DNA of 64,000 nt, from the NCBI GenBank assembly GCA_963920705.1, contig OY987225.1, positions 9,093,210 to 9,157,209 of the forward strand. The letters are read 5' to 3'. The notes beneath the pieces are model-generated. The model made no database searches, was not told where the DNA came from, and saw only the letters and a list, made by a program, of their open reading frames with translations. Below are positions 1-7,393 of this stretch, in pieces. Numbering within the stretch: position 1 is the stretch's first letter; every line of letters begins with the position of its first letter. Origin of the DNA: Odiellus spinosus. Taxonomy: Eukaryota; Arthropoda; Arachnida; Opiliones; Phalangiidae. Made by a program: the position numbers and the translations under genes.

Positions 1-27
1 TAATCCTTGATAATTCTTTTATTAAAG

Positions 28-332
28 GTGACACCAAAAGTCTTCTTTAAATTACCCAGAAAAAGTTTCGCCTGACTCTTGTTACGCACCACGTTAAAGG
101 GGACCTCCACCGAGTACGTGGTTTCTGGTTAGTCCAAGGCAGCTTTTATCGAATGAAAATTGATGATGAGGAGCTGGAGGAGGAGAAGGAGGAGGTGTTG
201 GAGGAGTAGGAGCTGAAGAATAACCAGGAGGAGGAGGAATTGGAGTTTGAAAATGAACCGTGGTGTGACGACGATGGGGAGTATGATGAGGTCCCTATGG
301 AACCAATCGAAGCTCATTATGAATTTATGTAA
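28..332 (+). pseudogene. Decayed gene for a protein with a very acidic C-terminus
   Basis: Coding-like sequence runs in one frame from about 28 to 75 and continues in another from about 51 (the frame that uses ATG 153), so there is a frameshift near 60-75. An in-frame TAG lies at 207-209. Past it, 40 codons rich in Glu and Asp end at TAA 330-332. The upstream part is basic and aromatic. The product is not recognised. Acidic tails also end the minus-strand remnant at 786 and, more mildly, the one at 6688, which hints at related gene sets. A long Leu-rich frame on the opposite strand is only the mirror of the GAG/GAA codons. Confidence 0.4.
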
Positions 333-601
333 GCTATACAATTATTATCATGATTAATTATTTAAATGGATTTGAGAAAAGTTAGATTATACTATTATAT
401 CATTTTAATTCGATATTTGAACATAACGTAGTATGGGTTAAAATTAAATGATTAGTTTTGACTAGTCACGACTGAAAGGGTTAAGTGAAAGTGAAAGTAA
501 AAAAGTAAAAAGGGTTAAGTGAAAGTAAAAAGGGGTTAAGTGTACGTGAAAAGTTGTTTCTATATGTGTCACATTTAATTTATATTAGAAAACTTTATAG
601 G

Positions 602-700
602 GATTATGATACACCAGCCTCCCCTGACCCTCAGTATACTGAAAATGTCTACTCAAGAAATCCACAGCGTTATATTCCTTTTTATAAAAATCAAAACTAA
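602..700 (+). pseudogene. C-terminal coding fragment, 32 codons
   Basis: The frame from 602 to the TAA at 698-700 reads like real protein: Asp, Pro and Tyr rich, with balanced composition and third-position variation. The frame stays open upstream to about 542, but that part is hydrophobic and AT-rich. A possible splice acceptor (TTTATAG) lies just before 602, so this may be a last exon. No family is recognised. Confidence 0.35.
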
Positions 701-785
701 AAAAATTCAAAATAAAATTATGAAAGCTTTAATCATGTTTTGGCTTATATTTTTACACTTATACATATTTTTTAAAATTTTATTT

Positions 786-1345
786 TTACATAAAAATGTA
801 TTCGTCATCATCATCCGAATCTGCTAGATCGGCAACCGAGATATTTAGCAAATCCTCATTGTTTAGGAGGAAATCTCCATAAAATTTTTTGAGATTCGCG
901 CGCGCACTTTGACGGGGAGATATGATGCATCGAACAACATACTTTAGATTTTCCGAACTATTCACAGCCGAGTTGTTCTAGATTAATCACGGGGGCATTT
1001 AACAAGGTTGCTAACTCCTCACACTTCTCCAGCCCCTTGCTGTATATAATCGTGTTCTTATTAACACTTAATTTATCCAGATGTTGCTCGAGTACCGAGT
1101 ACCGTGCCAACCCGTCAGGTTCCACCGACAATATGTGTTCGAGCTCCTGATCTTGGGTGGGAGGATATCGCTGGATACGGGGGGTTTATAAGTCGATAGA
1201 TATCACTTTCACTTTGTTATTAAGAAAGATTCCAGCAGATAATTCCTTTACTTTAAATCCGTATTCCATTTTTCCTTTTTGTATGTTGTAAGCTTTCCCC
1301 GATCGCGTATACAGCATATCAACAATTAACACCTTGTTGAAGTCT
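786..1345 (-). pseudogene. Decayed minus-strand gene(s), acidic C-terminus
   Basis: Three protein-like stretches lie head to tail on the minus strand. One (about 1345 to 1186) ends in a stop and follows a possible TTATAG splice acceptor. The second (about 1178 to 945) contains a Lys-Gly-Leu-Glu-Lys motif followed by a Leu-rich, Cys-containing segment. The third (about 985 to 786) overlaps the second in another frame and ends with Ser-Asp-Asp-Asp-Asp-Glu before its terminal stop. The second and third read as one protein with a single frameshift near 960. The first could be a separate gene or exon. No family is recognised. Confidence 0.4.
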
Positions 1346-1369
1346 ATAAAATAAAAATTTATTTTTCAG

Positions 1370-1652
1370 GCCAAACTGCCCGTATTGTCGATCTACGGAA
1401 ACGCACGAAGTTGCGTATCCGTTTCCATCATATCCAATTCCAACAATTTACTGCATGAATGAACTTTGCATACACTATATAACCAAAGTTAAAATCTATA
1501 TTCAAGATACATCTTATTATGTAAATGTTTTTACTAATGATGGTGGGTGTAGAGTCTCAAAACATCTAGATATTTCTTTACGTATTGAGAGTCTTCTCCC
1601 TAACAAACGAAATCTGGAAGATTTTGAAATTGCGAGAATTAATTACGATTAA
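1370..1652 (+). CDS. Last exon of an unknown Cys-x2-Cys protein (copy 1)
   Basis: A good splice acceptor (TTTATTTTTCAG, ending 1369) precedes an open frame that starts with a Cys-x2-Cys knuckle (NCPYC) and continues through 1455-1652 to TAA. The encoded end is mixed charged and aromatic and finishes in ...FEIARINYD. The next ~280 bp hold a diverged second copy of the same exon including its acceptor, which is strong evidence that this is a real exon. Cys-x2-Cys plus later Cys residues suggest zinc binding. The function is unknown. If the gene is not spliced, ATG 1455 gives a 65-residue protein. Confidence 0.5.
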
Positions 1653-1670
1653 TATTTCAAAATCTTCCAG
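1614..1670 (+). other. 17-bp perfect hairpin across the stop codon (copy 1)
   Basis: CTGGAAGATTTTGAAAT (1614-1630) is the exact inverted complement of 1654-1670. The loop of 23 nt contains the end of the coding frame, and the TAA at 1650-1652 lies just before the right arm. A 3'-end stem-loop or processing signal is possible. Confidence 0.6.
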
Positions 1671-1778
1671 GTTTGGTTTCTTCCTTTTGTAAATGCTCCT
1701 TTCATCAGTAAAAATGTATATTCACCGAAAACATGTACAACATTGTTCAAATCCATCAAATAAAAATTTATGTTTCAG

Positions 1779-2059
1779 TGTCTGGTGTGATCACTGTGGT
1801 TCTAAGGACATACGAAGCTGTGTACCCATTTCGTTCACACATGGTTTCAGCATTCTACTGCATGAACGAACTTTGTGGACATTATCTAACACTCGTTGAA
1901 ATGGTTGATGTTGATTACGATCTTACTGTAAATGTTTTCTTTAATGAAAGGGGGTGCAAATCGGCTAAATTTATGGGAATTTCTTTATATATTGAGAGTC
2001 TTCTCCCTAATAAACGAAATCTGGAAGATTTTGAAATTGCAAAAATTAATTACGATTAA
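1779..2059 (+). pseudogene. Second copy of the Cys-x2-Cys exon, frameshifted
   Basis: This copy also follows an acceptor (TTTATGTTTCAG, ending 1778) and encodes the same C-terminal half as copy 1, identical over the stretch LLPNKRNLEDFEIA. The Cys-x2-Cys part (CDHC) is in a different frame from the rest, so there is a frameshift around 1800-1840 and this copy cannot give the full exon product. The downstream half is better conserved than the upstream half. Confidence 0.5.
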
Positions 2060-2077
2060 TATTTCAAAATCTTCCAG
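2021..2077 (+). other. 17-bp perfect hairpin across the stop codon (copy 2)
   Basis: Same structure as at 1614-1670: arms 2021-2037 and 2061-2077, loop of 23 nt. Both arms are kept unchanged in the duplicate although sequence elsewhere in the copies has drifted. Confidence 0.6.
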
Positions 2078-2133
2078 ATTTGGTTTCTTCCTTTTATATG
2101 TAAAAACGTTCCTTTTTTAATGTAAATAAAAAA

Positions 2134-2745
2134 TTATGTAATATGTACCAAGGCGTAAGTAATCATATCTGCTAAACTTAAACAAATTGGTTTTAAGGTC
2201 AGTTTATCTTTTTTTAAACACTCTCTACGCATCTCTTCTCTTTGCATGAAAGAAGCTGCAATTTCAGAACGGTGACTATTTAAACAATGTTTAAAATGTA
2301 TAAATGCAACCATTCTATTGTTATGAAGGTCCAGATAAGTTTTTTCAAAGTTATTAAAGACTTCTAAAAATCGGTTTTTGCTCATTAAAAAAATCACGTG
2401 ATTTTTTATCACTTTTTTATGCTCCATTAAAATGTGATAAACACATTCAGATAAAGGAATGGTGACGTTATTGTCCGTGTTCAGTAAATTTACCGGAAAA
2501 AAGTTTTAAAGGAGTCCTCGATTGTTTTTTTGTTCTTAAGTATACATTACCAAACTACCATGGGTATGATGATGGTGTTTAAAGTTTTCACTAATATCAC
2601 TAATTCGTAATTTGTGCCTATTGGATATACGGCTATCTTCTTAGTAGTTAGATTTAAATGTCGAGTGCTGCGTTCTAATATTTATAAATAATCTATTAGA
2701 ATAATCTACATAGAAAAAATACTTACGAGTCGTTGAGCTGGCCAT
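2134..2745 (-). pseudogene. Decayed minus-strand gene, ~200 codons
   Basis: A start in good context (GCCATGG, ATG at 2745-2743) opens a frame interrupted by two in-frame TAA codons. The reading then moves frame at least twice between about 2600 and 2480 before the longest open part, 97 codons from an internal ATG at 2427 to the stop at 2134. The segments include a His-rich patch, a Lys/Arg-rich patch and an alpha-helical charged C-terminal domain. A donor-like GTAAGT lies 18 nt into the gene, but reading straight through gives coding-like sequence, so decay is the simpler explanation. The product is not recognised. Confidence 0.45.
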
Positions 2746-2749
2746 GGCA

Positions 2750-3324
2750 ATGAGAGACTCGTGTTCCAATAGCGTTAAAAGTTAGTTGGTATTCGGTGCA
2801 ACGACAAGAAACTTGCGATGCTTTCTAATGTTAAACATCGGATTTTTTATACTAAATTTTTAACCTGTATTTTTGAATAAATAGATAAAAAGCGTTTCAA
2901 TTCTTTCCTATAACCTGAATAAAAGTTATAAAAAAGTTTCAGTTCTTTCATATTACATACTTTAACTCAATTTTATAAAAGCGAGACTACGTTGCGATGT
3001 ACAAAAAAAATTACTAGGTTAGAGGAAGAAAGACTAGTTATATCATTAATCTTCAAAACTGTCTAAAAGATTTCTAAAACAAGTATGAAAAAACTGACCC
3101 CCGAAAATAATTATAGAACTTGCCCTCAATTTTTATAAAAACGAATAGGCTTTGGTGAGTACGAAAAAAATAGTAAGAGGATAAAAATTATTAGGTTGAA
3201 AGGAAGAAATATCTTTAACGCAGAGAGTCATGCTTAAGTCTATTATGAAAAAACGACCCAGATAGAAAATTTACGTCTCGAGAATCGTGACGTTTGAGGA
3301 AAAAAAAAATCTAAAATTGAAGGG
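2750..3324. other. AT-rich stretch, no gene seen
   Basis: I see no supported reading frame. The sequence has short diverged repeats of a pattern like 'ctttnata..aaaagttt', and then leads into the TATA box at 3325. Confidence 0.5.
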
Positions 3325-3330
3325 TATAAA
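3325..3330 (+). promoter_or_regulatory. TATA box ahead of the 3381 gene
   Basis: GGGTATAAAAACCC is a strong TATA element. It lies about 55 bp upstream of ATG 3381, so a start site near 3355-3360 would leave a short leader of about 20 nt. Confidence 0.55.
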
Positions 3331-3380
3331 AACCCAGTGGAATTTTAGAGTCCATACACATTATCAACTTGACTGTCGAT

Positions 3381-3812
3381 ATGAATACATCCTCTCTGGG
3401 TAAGCGTAAAACCTTTGATTTGAACGAAAGATATCCCGACTACGCTGATATTGACGATGAGTTTGAAACCCATGCGCAAGTTAACGTAGTGCAAACAGAA
3501 AGCACTATCGCGAAACAAGGCGGTATAGTTCCAAAATACGATTTGAAAAAGGACTCTCAATTATTTTCTATATCCTTACCAGCCCAGACTGATGATTACT
3601 ATATAAATATTCAAATGTATGAATGGGATGCTATAAAGAATCATCTCTTTAGCGATGTTTGGACAGCTGATGGAAAAAGAATACAATTTATGGCTAATGA
3701 AAATAACACGGATTGTCAATTAATTCGAAAAATAGTCGCCAAGGTGGCGAAAGACATGCGTGAAAACGAGGAAAAAGTTAAACCCCTAATGAATCGTACT
3801 AAGAAAGCTTAA
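3381..3812 (+). CDS. Unknown 143-residue protein, first of a compact run
   Basis: Intact frame from ATG 3381 (12 codons' worth of upstream sequence contains only a TTG). The N-terminal third is charged with a KRK cluster, the centre alternates hydrophobic and polar residues like a small beta-rich fold, and the C-terminus is Lys/Glu rich. There is no signal peptide or membrane segment. Its stop overlaps the next start as TAATG (3810-3814). That spacing, plus its own TATA box, is unusual for an animal nuclear gene and usual for compact viral genomes. No family is recognised. Confidence 0.6.
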   Translation: MNTSSLGKRKTFDLNERYPDYADIDDEFETHAQVNVVQTESTIAKQGGIVPKYDLKKDSQLFSISLPAQTDDYYINIQMYEWDAIKNHLFSDVWTADGKRIQFMANENNTDCQLIRKIVAKVAKDMRENEEKVKPLMNRTKKA

Positions 3813-4252
3813 TGATGAATACCCCCACTTTATCCATTATAGCAATGAACGTGATAGTGAAGAATGGATTTACAAAACGCTTGTTTGATACCGGTTTTAA
3901 CCCAAAAAGTTTGAAAAACATTTATAGAAACCATTTCGTATACTGTAAATTTTTATATATGCTAGAAGAAATTAACTGGATATCTGTGGGAGGTGGTTTT
4001 TGTTTATCAAGGAAATATTATTATAAACATAAATACATATGGCCTGTAGTGTGTTTCTTGAGTATTACTATTTTACTACCTAAAGTCTTGTGTGAGCATT
4101 ATCCATACGATGTTTGGTGTGAGTTTTGTAATATACAGCCCGAAAGTGGTAAAGCTCATTTGGAATATCTATTCCATGAAAAGAAAAAGAAATTGAAGAA
4201 AAAAGTAAACTATATTTTAACGGTTTCTTCATTACTGACTTTCAACTTGTAA
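3812..4252 (+). CDS. Unknown 146-residue protein with one membrane segment
   Basis: Starts inside the stop of the preceding gene (TAATG). A hydrophobic stretch around residues 75-92 (about IWPVVCFLSITILLPKVL) could be a membrane helix. It is followed by a Cys-rich segment (W-C-x2-C) and a Lys-rich tail. The second Met (codon 2) or codon 12 could also be the start. Nothing identifies a family. A next frame opens 1 base after its stop. Confidence 0.5.
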   Translation: MMNTPTLSIIAMNVIVKNGFTKRLFDTGFNPKSLKNIYRNHFVYCKFLYMLEEINWISVGGGFCLSRKYYYKHKYIWPVVCFLSITILLPKVLCEHYPYDVWCEFCNIQPESGKAHLEYLFHEKKKKLKKKVNYILTVSSLLTFNL

Positions 4253-4253
4253 A

Positions 4254-4319
4254 ATGTGTTTTGGATCATTTTCTGAGTCAAATATACTTAAAATATTCGG
4301 AACTCGTGAAAGAAAATAA
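4254..4319 (+). CDS. Very short frame, 21 codons
   Basis: ATG 4254 begins one base after the preceding TAA and gives 21 codons before TAA 4317-4319. It lies in the same frame as the later fragment 4383-4466. It may be the start of that gene, broken by stops, or a chance frame. Confidence 0.2.
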   Translation: MCFGSFSESNILKIFGTRERK

Positions 4320-4452
4320 TAACTGACCTGTTACAATTGTTGATTTTATCAATATTATTCCATCTTGCCCAATGTTTTATAATATACATCTGATGATTAT
4401 CTTATTAAATTTAAACAGGTTGTCTTTTACTCGAAAGAAGAAACGAACGTGT

Positions 4453-4466
4453 TCGCTTACGAGTAT
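4453..4466 (+). repeat. LINE target-site duplication, left copy
   Basis: TCGCTTACGAGTAT here is repeated exactly at 6122-6135 on the other side of the LINE. Confidence 0.85.
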
Positions 4467-6121
4467 TTTTTTTTTAATTGAGAATGGGTGGTCGGATTAC
4501 TCTGACCGTGCACCTCGACTAGAAGTCCATTGTGCATCCCCAGGCAGTTTAAGTCTTAAAAAGACCTGTTTCTGTGATGAAGCGAACAATTTGCTTCACC
4601 GGGATATCCGAAAACTCACGAGTTTCCATTGTATGCATACCAAGATGCTCCATTCTCAGGGCTGAATAGTTGATGCAGCTACAGAGAACATGGGATGAGG
4701 TTTCCTCCTCAGTGAGACACGCTCTACAGAGCGGATCGTCCCCAATACCAATCAAGTGGAGGTGCCTGTTAAGATGACAGTGACCCGTTAGTAGACCACA
4801 AACCATTCTAATACCAGGCCTAGAGAGGGTGAGGAGGTCCTTTGCCCTCTTCTTAGAAGGACCAAGGATAAATTCCTTGGTCTGTCTTTGACCCTCCATC
4901 TCAAGCCAAAGCTTTAGTTGGAGGTCGGTCATGGCCTTGCGGAGTTGATGCCGCACCATGCCAGTTGATATAGGGGTAGCGGGTTCGGGTCCGAGGAATC
5001 TACCCTCTGCCCCCTTCCTGGCAAGGATATCGGCCTCCTTATTGCCATGATGGCCTTGATGTCCGGGTACCCAGCAAAGGTAAACCTTATTGCGTGTACC
5101 CAGCATCAAGAGTAGTTCAATACAGCTGCAAACTAGTTTTGACGAAACTGCAGAACCATTTATAGCCTTAAGTGCAGCCTGGCTATCAGAGAAAATACGA
5201 ATAGCCTTGCCACAGTAATTCTTCTTAAGACAGAAGTCAGCACAAAAGCAGATGGCAGAAATTTCTGCTTGAAAAACACTAGAGTAAACCCCTAGACTTT
5301 CGTGGAAGCCAAACCTTCCGGTCTGGCAGTAAACCCCAGCGCCTGCACCGGAGTCAGTCTTGGAGCCATCAGTGAACCACAGTATACCCCCCTGCGTTCT
5401 ACAGATGGCTTCAAGTGACCAATTGGTGCGACTAGGAAAGCTCACATCGAATGGCTTGTTAAAGTAATACTTTGTAACCATATTATCAGAGCCCATTAGC
5501 AAAATGGGTAACTGATTTGAATAATGGTCGAATAACTTGGTGTGGCTACACTCCCAGTGTGTGGGCCTCCACCATCCATTATGGTACAGTCTATAAGCAC
5601 CCATAATGGCAATTTCCTCTATATATAGGTGTAGAGGAAGGAAGTTCAGGAGAATTTCAAGAGAAGCACTGGGGGTAGTTCTCATGGCTCCTGTGATGCC
5701 TACACAGGCAAGTCTTTGCAACCTTCGCAGTTCAGACTGTACCGTTGTAAGCTTAGTCCTTGACCACCAGACCACAGCCGCATAAGAGAGCACGGGTTTG
5801 ATGATCAGGGTATAAATCCAATTGACAACTTTGGGGCTAAGCCCCCAAGTTTTCCCAACTGTACTCCTAACCCTCCAGAATAACATTTTGCCTTGGTGAT
5901 CATACGATCAAGGTGAGGCTTCCATGTCAATTTGGAGTCCAGGGTCACACCAAGGTATCTAACCTCATTAGACTTCGATAAGATAGACCCAAAGAAGGAT
6001 ATATCATTAAACGAGTCCTGTACTCTTTTCCTAGTAAAAGGGACAAGGGCCGTCTTGCCCGGATTGACTGTGAGATTAACATCCCTGCACCAGTCTTCCA
6101 CGGAAGCAAGAGCGCTCTTCA
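4467..6121 (-). mobile_element. 5'-truncated non-LTR retrotransposon (RNase H-bearing, I/R1-like)
   Basis: The element lies on the minus strand with its poly-A tail read as poly-T at about 4466-4475, is cut off inside the reverse transcriptase, and is bounded by a perfect 14-bp target duplication. That is the classic product of target-primed reverse transcription with 5' truncation. An RNase H domain places it in the I, R1 or LOA side of LINE diversity. I cannot pick between them from sequence alone. Confidence 0.85.
4549..5886 (-). pseudogene. RT thumb plus RNase H of the LINE
   Basis: Open for 445 codons. It begins with the conserved 'KPVLSYAAVVWW' RT-thumb segment. RNase H follows with its acidic residues visible: WFTDGSKTDSGAGAG (Asp), VFQAEISAI (Glu), IFSDSQAALKAI (Asp), and WVPGHQGHHGNKEAD (His/Asp). 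A C-terminal Cys-His cluster (C-x2-C-x8-H-x3-C) matches the tail of such LINEs. Being 5'-truncated, the copy is dead. Confidence 0.85.
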
Positions 6122-6122
6122 T
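5805..6122 (-). pseudogene. Reverse transcriptase fragment (palm/thumb end) of the LINE
   Basis: Contains the typical late-RT segments (W-C-x-D-V-N-L-T-V-N-P-x-K-T, then EVRYLGVTLDSKLTWKPH). It is truncated upstream of the YADD active site, which is absent. The frame runs out against the next open part at 5805-5886, so one frameshift separates it from the RNase H segment. Confidence 0.8.
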
Positions 6123-6135
6123 CGCTTACGAGTAT
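6122..6135 (+). repeat. LINE target-site duplication, right copy
   Basis: Exact 14-bp match to 4453-4466. Confidence 0.85.
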
Positions 6136-6209
6136 AGTAAAAAACCATTTTCAACACATTCGGTACTTAGACTAAAAGCCCTAGACCCTCAGGACATTGA
6201 AAATTTATT

Positions 6210-6395
6210 ATGAACCCATTAAGTCTTGAAATGCTGGTAATGCGCCTAATCTGTCACAGATATCGCTATCAAGATCATAACAGTCGCAGACGTCACTTTC
6301 AAAATCTTAAAAAAGAATTGAAACTACCTGATTATTATGATCTGATTAATAAAGATTATGATCAATACATGGAGCTTTTATTTGCAATTGGTTGA
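6210..6395 (+). CDS. Unknown 61-residue basic protein (paralogue pair, first)
   Basis: Starts inside the stop of the previous gene (ATGA, 6210-6213). Rich in Arg, Leu and Tyr, with Met-Asn-Pro at the start and a Tyr/Asp-rich C-terminus. The next frame at 6411 encodes a similar small protein with the same opening (MNP-S) and the same 'C-x-R-Y-R' and 'D-x-I' landmarks, so the two are tandem paralogues. That independent similarity supports both as real genes. Confidence 0.6.
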   Translation: MNPLSLEMLVMRLICHRYRYQDHNSRRRHFQNLKKELKLPDYYDLINKDYDQYMELLFAIG

Positions 6396-6410
6396 TTTAT
6401 TCTTGTTGAG

Positions 6411-6584
6411 ATGAATCCACCAAGTCCTCAAATTATCGCTATGCATGCGATCTGTCGTAGATGTAGGTATCGAGAATTCAAAAAAGAAGTGAACCTACAT
6501 GATGATTTTGACCTGATACTTGAAGATAACGAAGAATACGTAACACTTTTATTACACTTAGAACAGACTGGTTTAATAAAATAA
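6411..6584 (+). CDS. Unknown 57-residue protein (paralogue pair, second)
   Basis: ATG 6411 to TAA 6582-6584, 15 bp after the stop of its paralogue. It shares the MNP start, a central ICRRCRYR segment (ICHRYRY in the other copy) and an acidic C-terminal half ending in hydrophobic residues. The function is not recognised. The C-x2-C could bind metal but the first copy lacks it. Confidence 0.55.
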   Translation: MNPPSPQIIAMHAICRRCRYREFKKEVNLHDDFDLILEDNEEYVTLLLHLEQTGLIK

Positions 6585-6687
6585 GACAAAAATACAGTGA
6601 CCCCGAAATAACAACGTGCTGTTTATTACTACCCCGGAAAAGAAAACAGTCTGTACCCTGAGGGTTTTTCTAAGCGGTGATTTTAAA

Positions 6688-6830
6688 TTATATAAGGCTG
6701 TTGGGAATATTTATATTTGGATAAAAGCCGCCGTCGAACAAGTACGTTTGAGCTTGAGAATCAATTCCGTCTGACTCCAAGGATGAGAACTTTGATGAAT
6801 TAGGCTCTTCAGCAGCATCAAATAAAATCG
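6688..6830 (-). pseudogene. C-terminal coding fragment on the minus strand
   Basis: From the poly-C edge at 6830 the minus strand encodes about 46 residues (Asp, Glu, Ser, then Tyr/Phe/Gly/Pro/Asn rich) and ends at a stop at 6690-6688. The 5' part is lost at a run of 14 G (6830-6843). The composition is protein-like, and it is the last trace of the small-gene cluster. Confidence 0.35.
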
Positions 6831-6843
6831 GGGGGGGGGGGGG
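6830..6843 (+). repeat. Run of 14 G
   Basis: Homopolymer that truncates the minus-strand fragment. Similar G/C runs lie near 42463 and 57350, and a C run lies near 57928. Confidence 0.9.
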
Positions 6844-7380
6844 TACCACTATACATATTTGGCAGCCCTGTTAATAGTCACAGGCGGAGGCGTCCGCTAT
6901 AAAGACTTTTCAAACTTGACCAAGGCCTAAGGCTAGCTTATAAATTGTAAATATAACTTGAAGAATACCATCAAAACTAACACAAGTTGAATAATTCAAC
7001 GCGGAAATTATTTACACTTAAGTAAAATGAATTTAGAACATCGAAAAATTCAAAAAAAATAAAATAAAAACCGAAATAAACAGGAGCCATAAGAACGCGT
7101 TAGCAGTGTTGCCCGCTCCATCTTCTATCCTATTCTTCGATTACTTCATCAGGGTTATCCATCATGAAAGGAAGATTTAATAGGACCAAACTTTAATTAG
7201 GGTATGATGACTGAGGGTGCTCACTTATACGTTGTGATCATCACCATCCTGTTCATTTAGGCACTCTTAGATAACTTTAATTAGAGCACTGCCACATTTA
7301 TTTAATCTTAATATTAATTTAACCACTATTTCCGATTTTATAAGAAATCACGTTAATTACGGCCGTTCAATTCCACCCCT
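6844..7380. other. No gene seen
   Basis: AT-rich spacer between the small-gene cluster and the Copia fragment. No LTR of the Copia is visible here. Confidence 0.5.
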
Positions 7381-7393
7381 TCGTGTTGCAGCT

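Larger units (their letters stand above)
1341..2100 (+). repeat. Tandem duplication of a ~400-bp exon unit
   Basis: The stretch from the poly-A/T-rich intron end through the exon, stop codon and 3' flank (TTTGGTTTCTTCCTTTT) occurs twice in direct orientation, about 1341-1700 and 1741-2100. The copies are diverged upstream and near-identical around the stop codon. Confidence 0.75.
4383..6213 (+). pseudogene. Unknown gene split by a LINE insertion
   Basis: Coding-like sequence runs 4383-4466 and resumes at 6136, ending with TGA 6211-6213. Leaving out the LINE and one copy of its target duplication restores the frame exactly, so the LINE entered an open gene. No start codon is visible upstream: stops precede 4383, although a CAG at 4416-4418 could be a splice acceptor. 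Its terminal TGA overlaps the next start as ATGA. Confidence 0.5.

Noticed and set aside
129-341. Leu-rich 70-codon frame on the minus strand
   Set aside because: It is the mirror of the GAG/GAA-rich acidic coding sequence on the plus strand.
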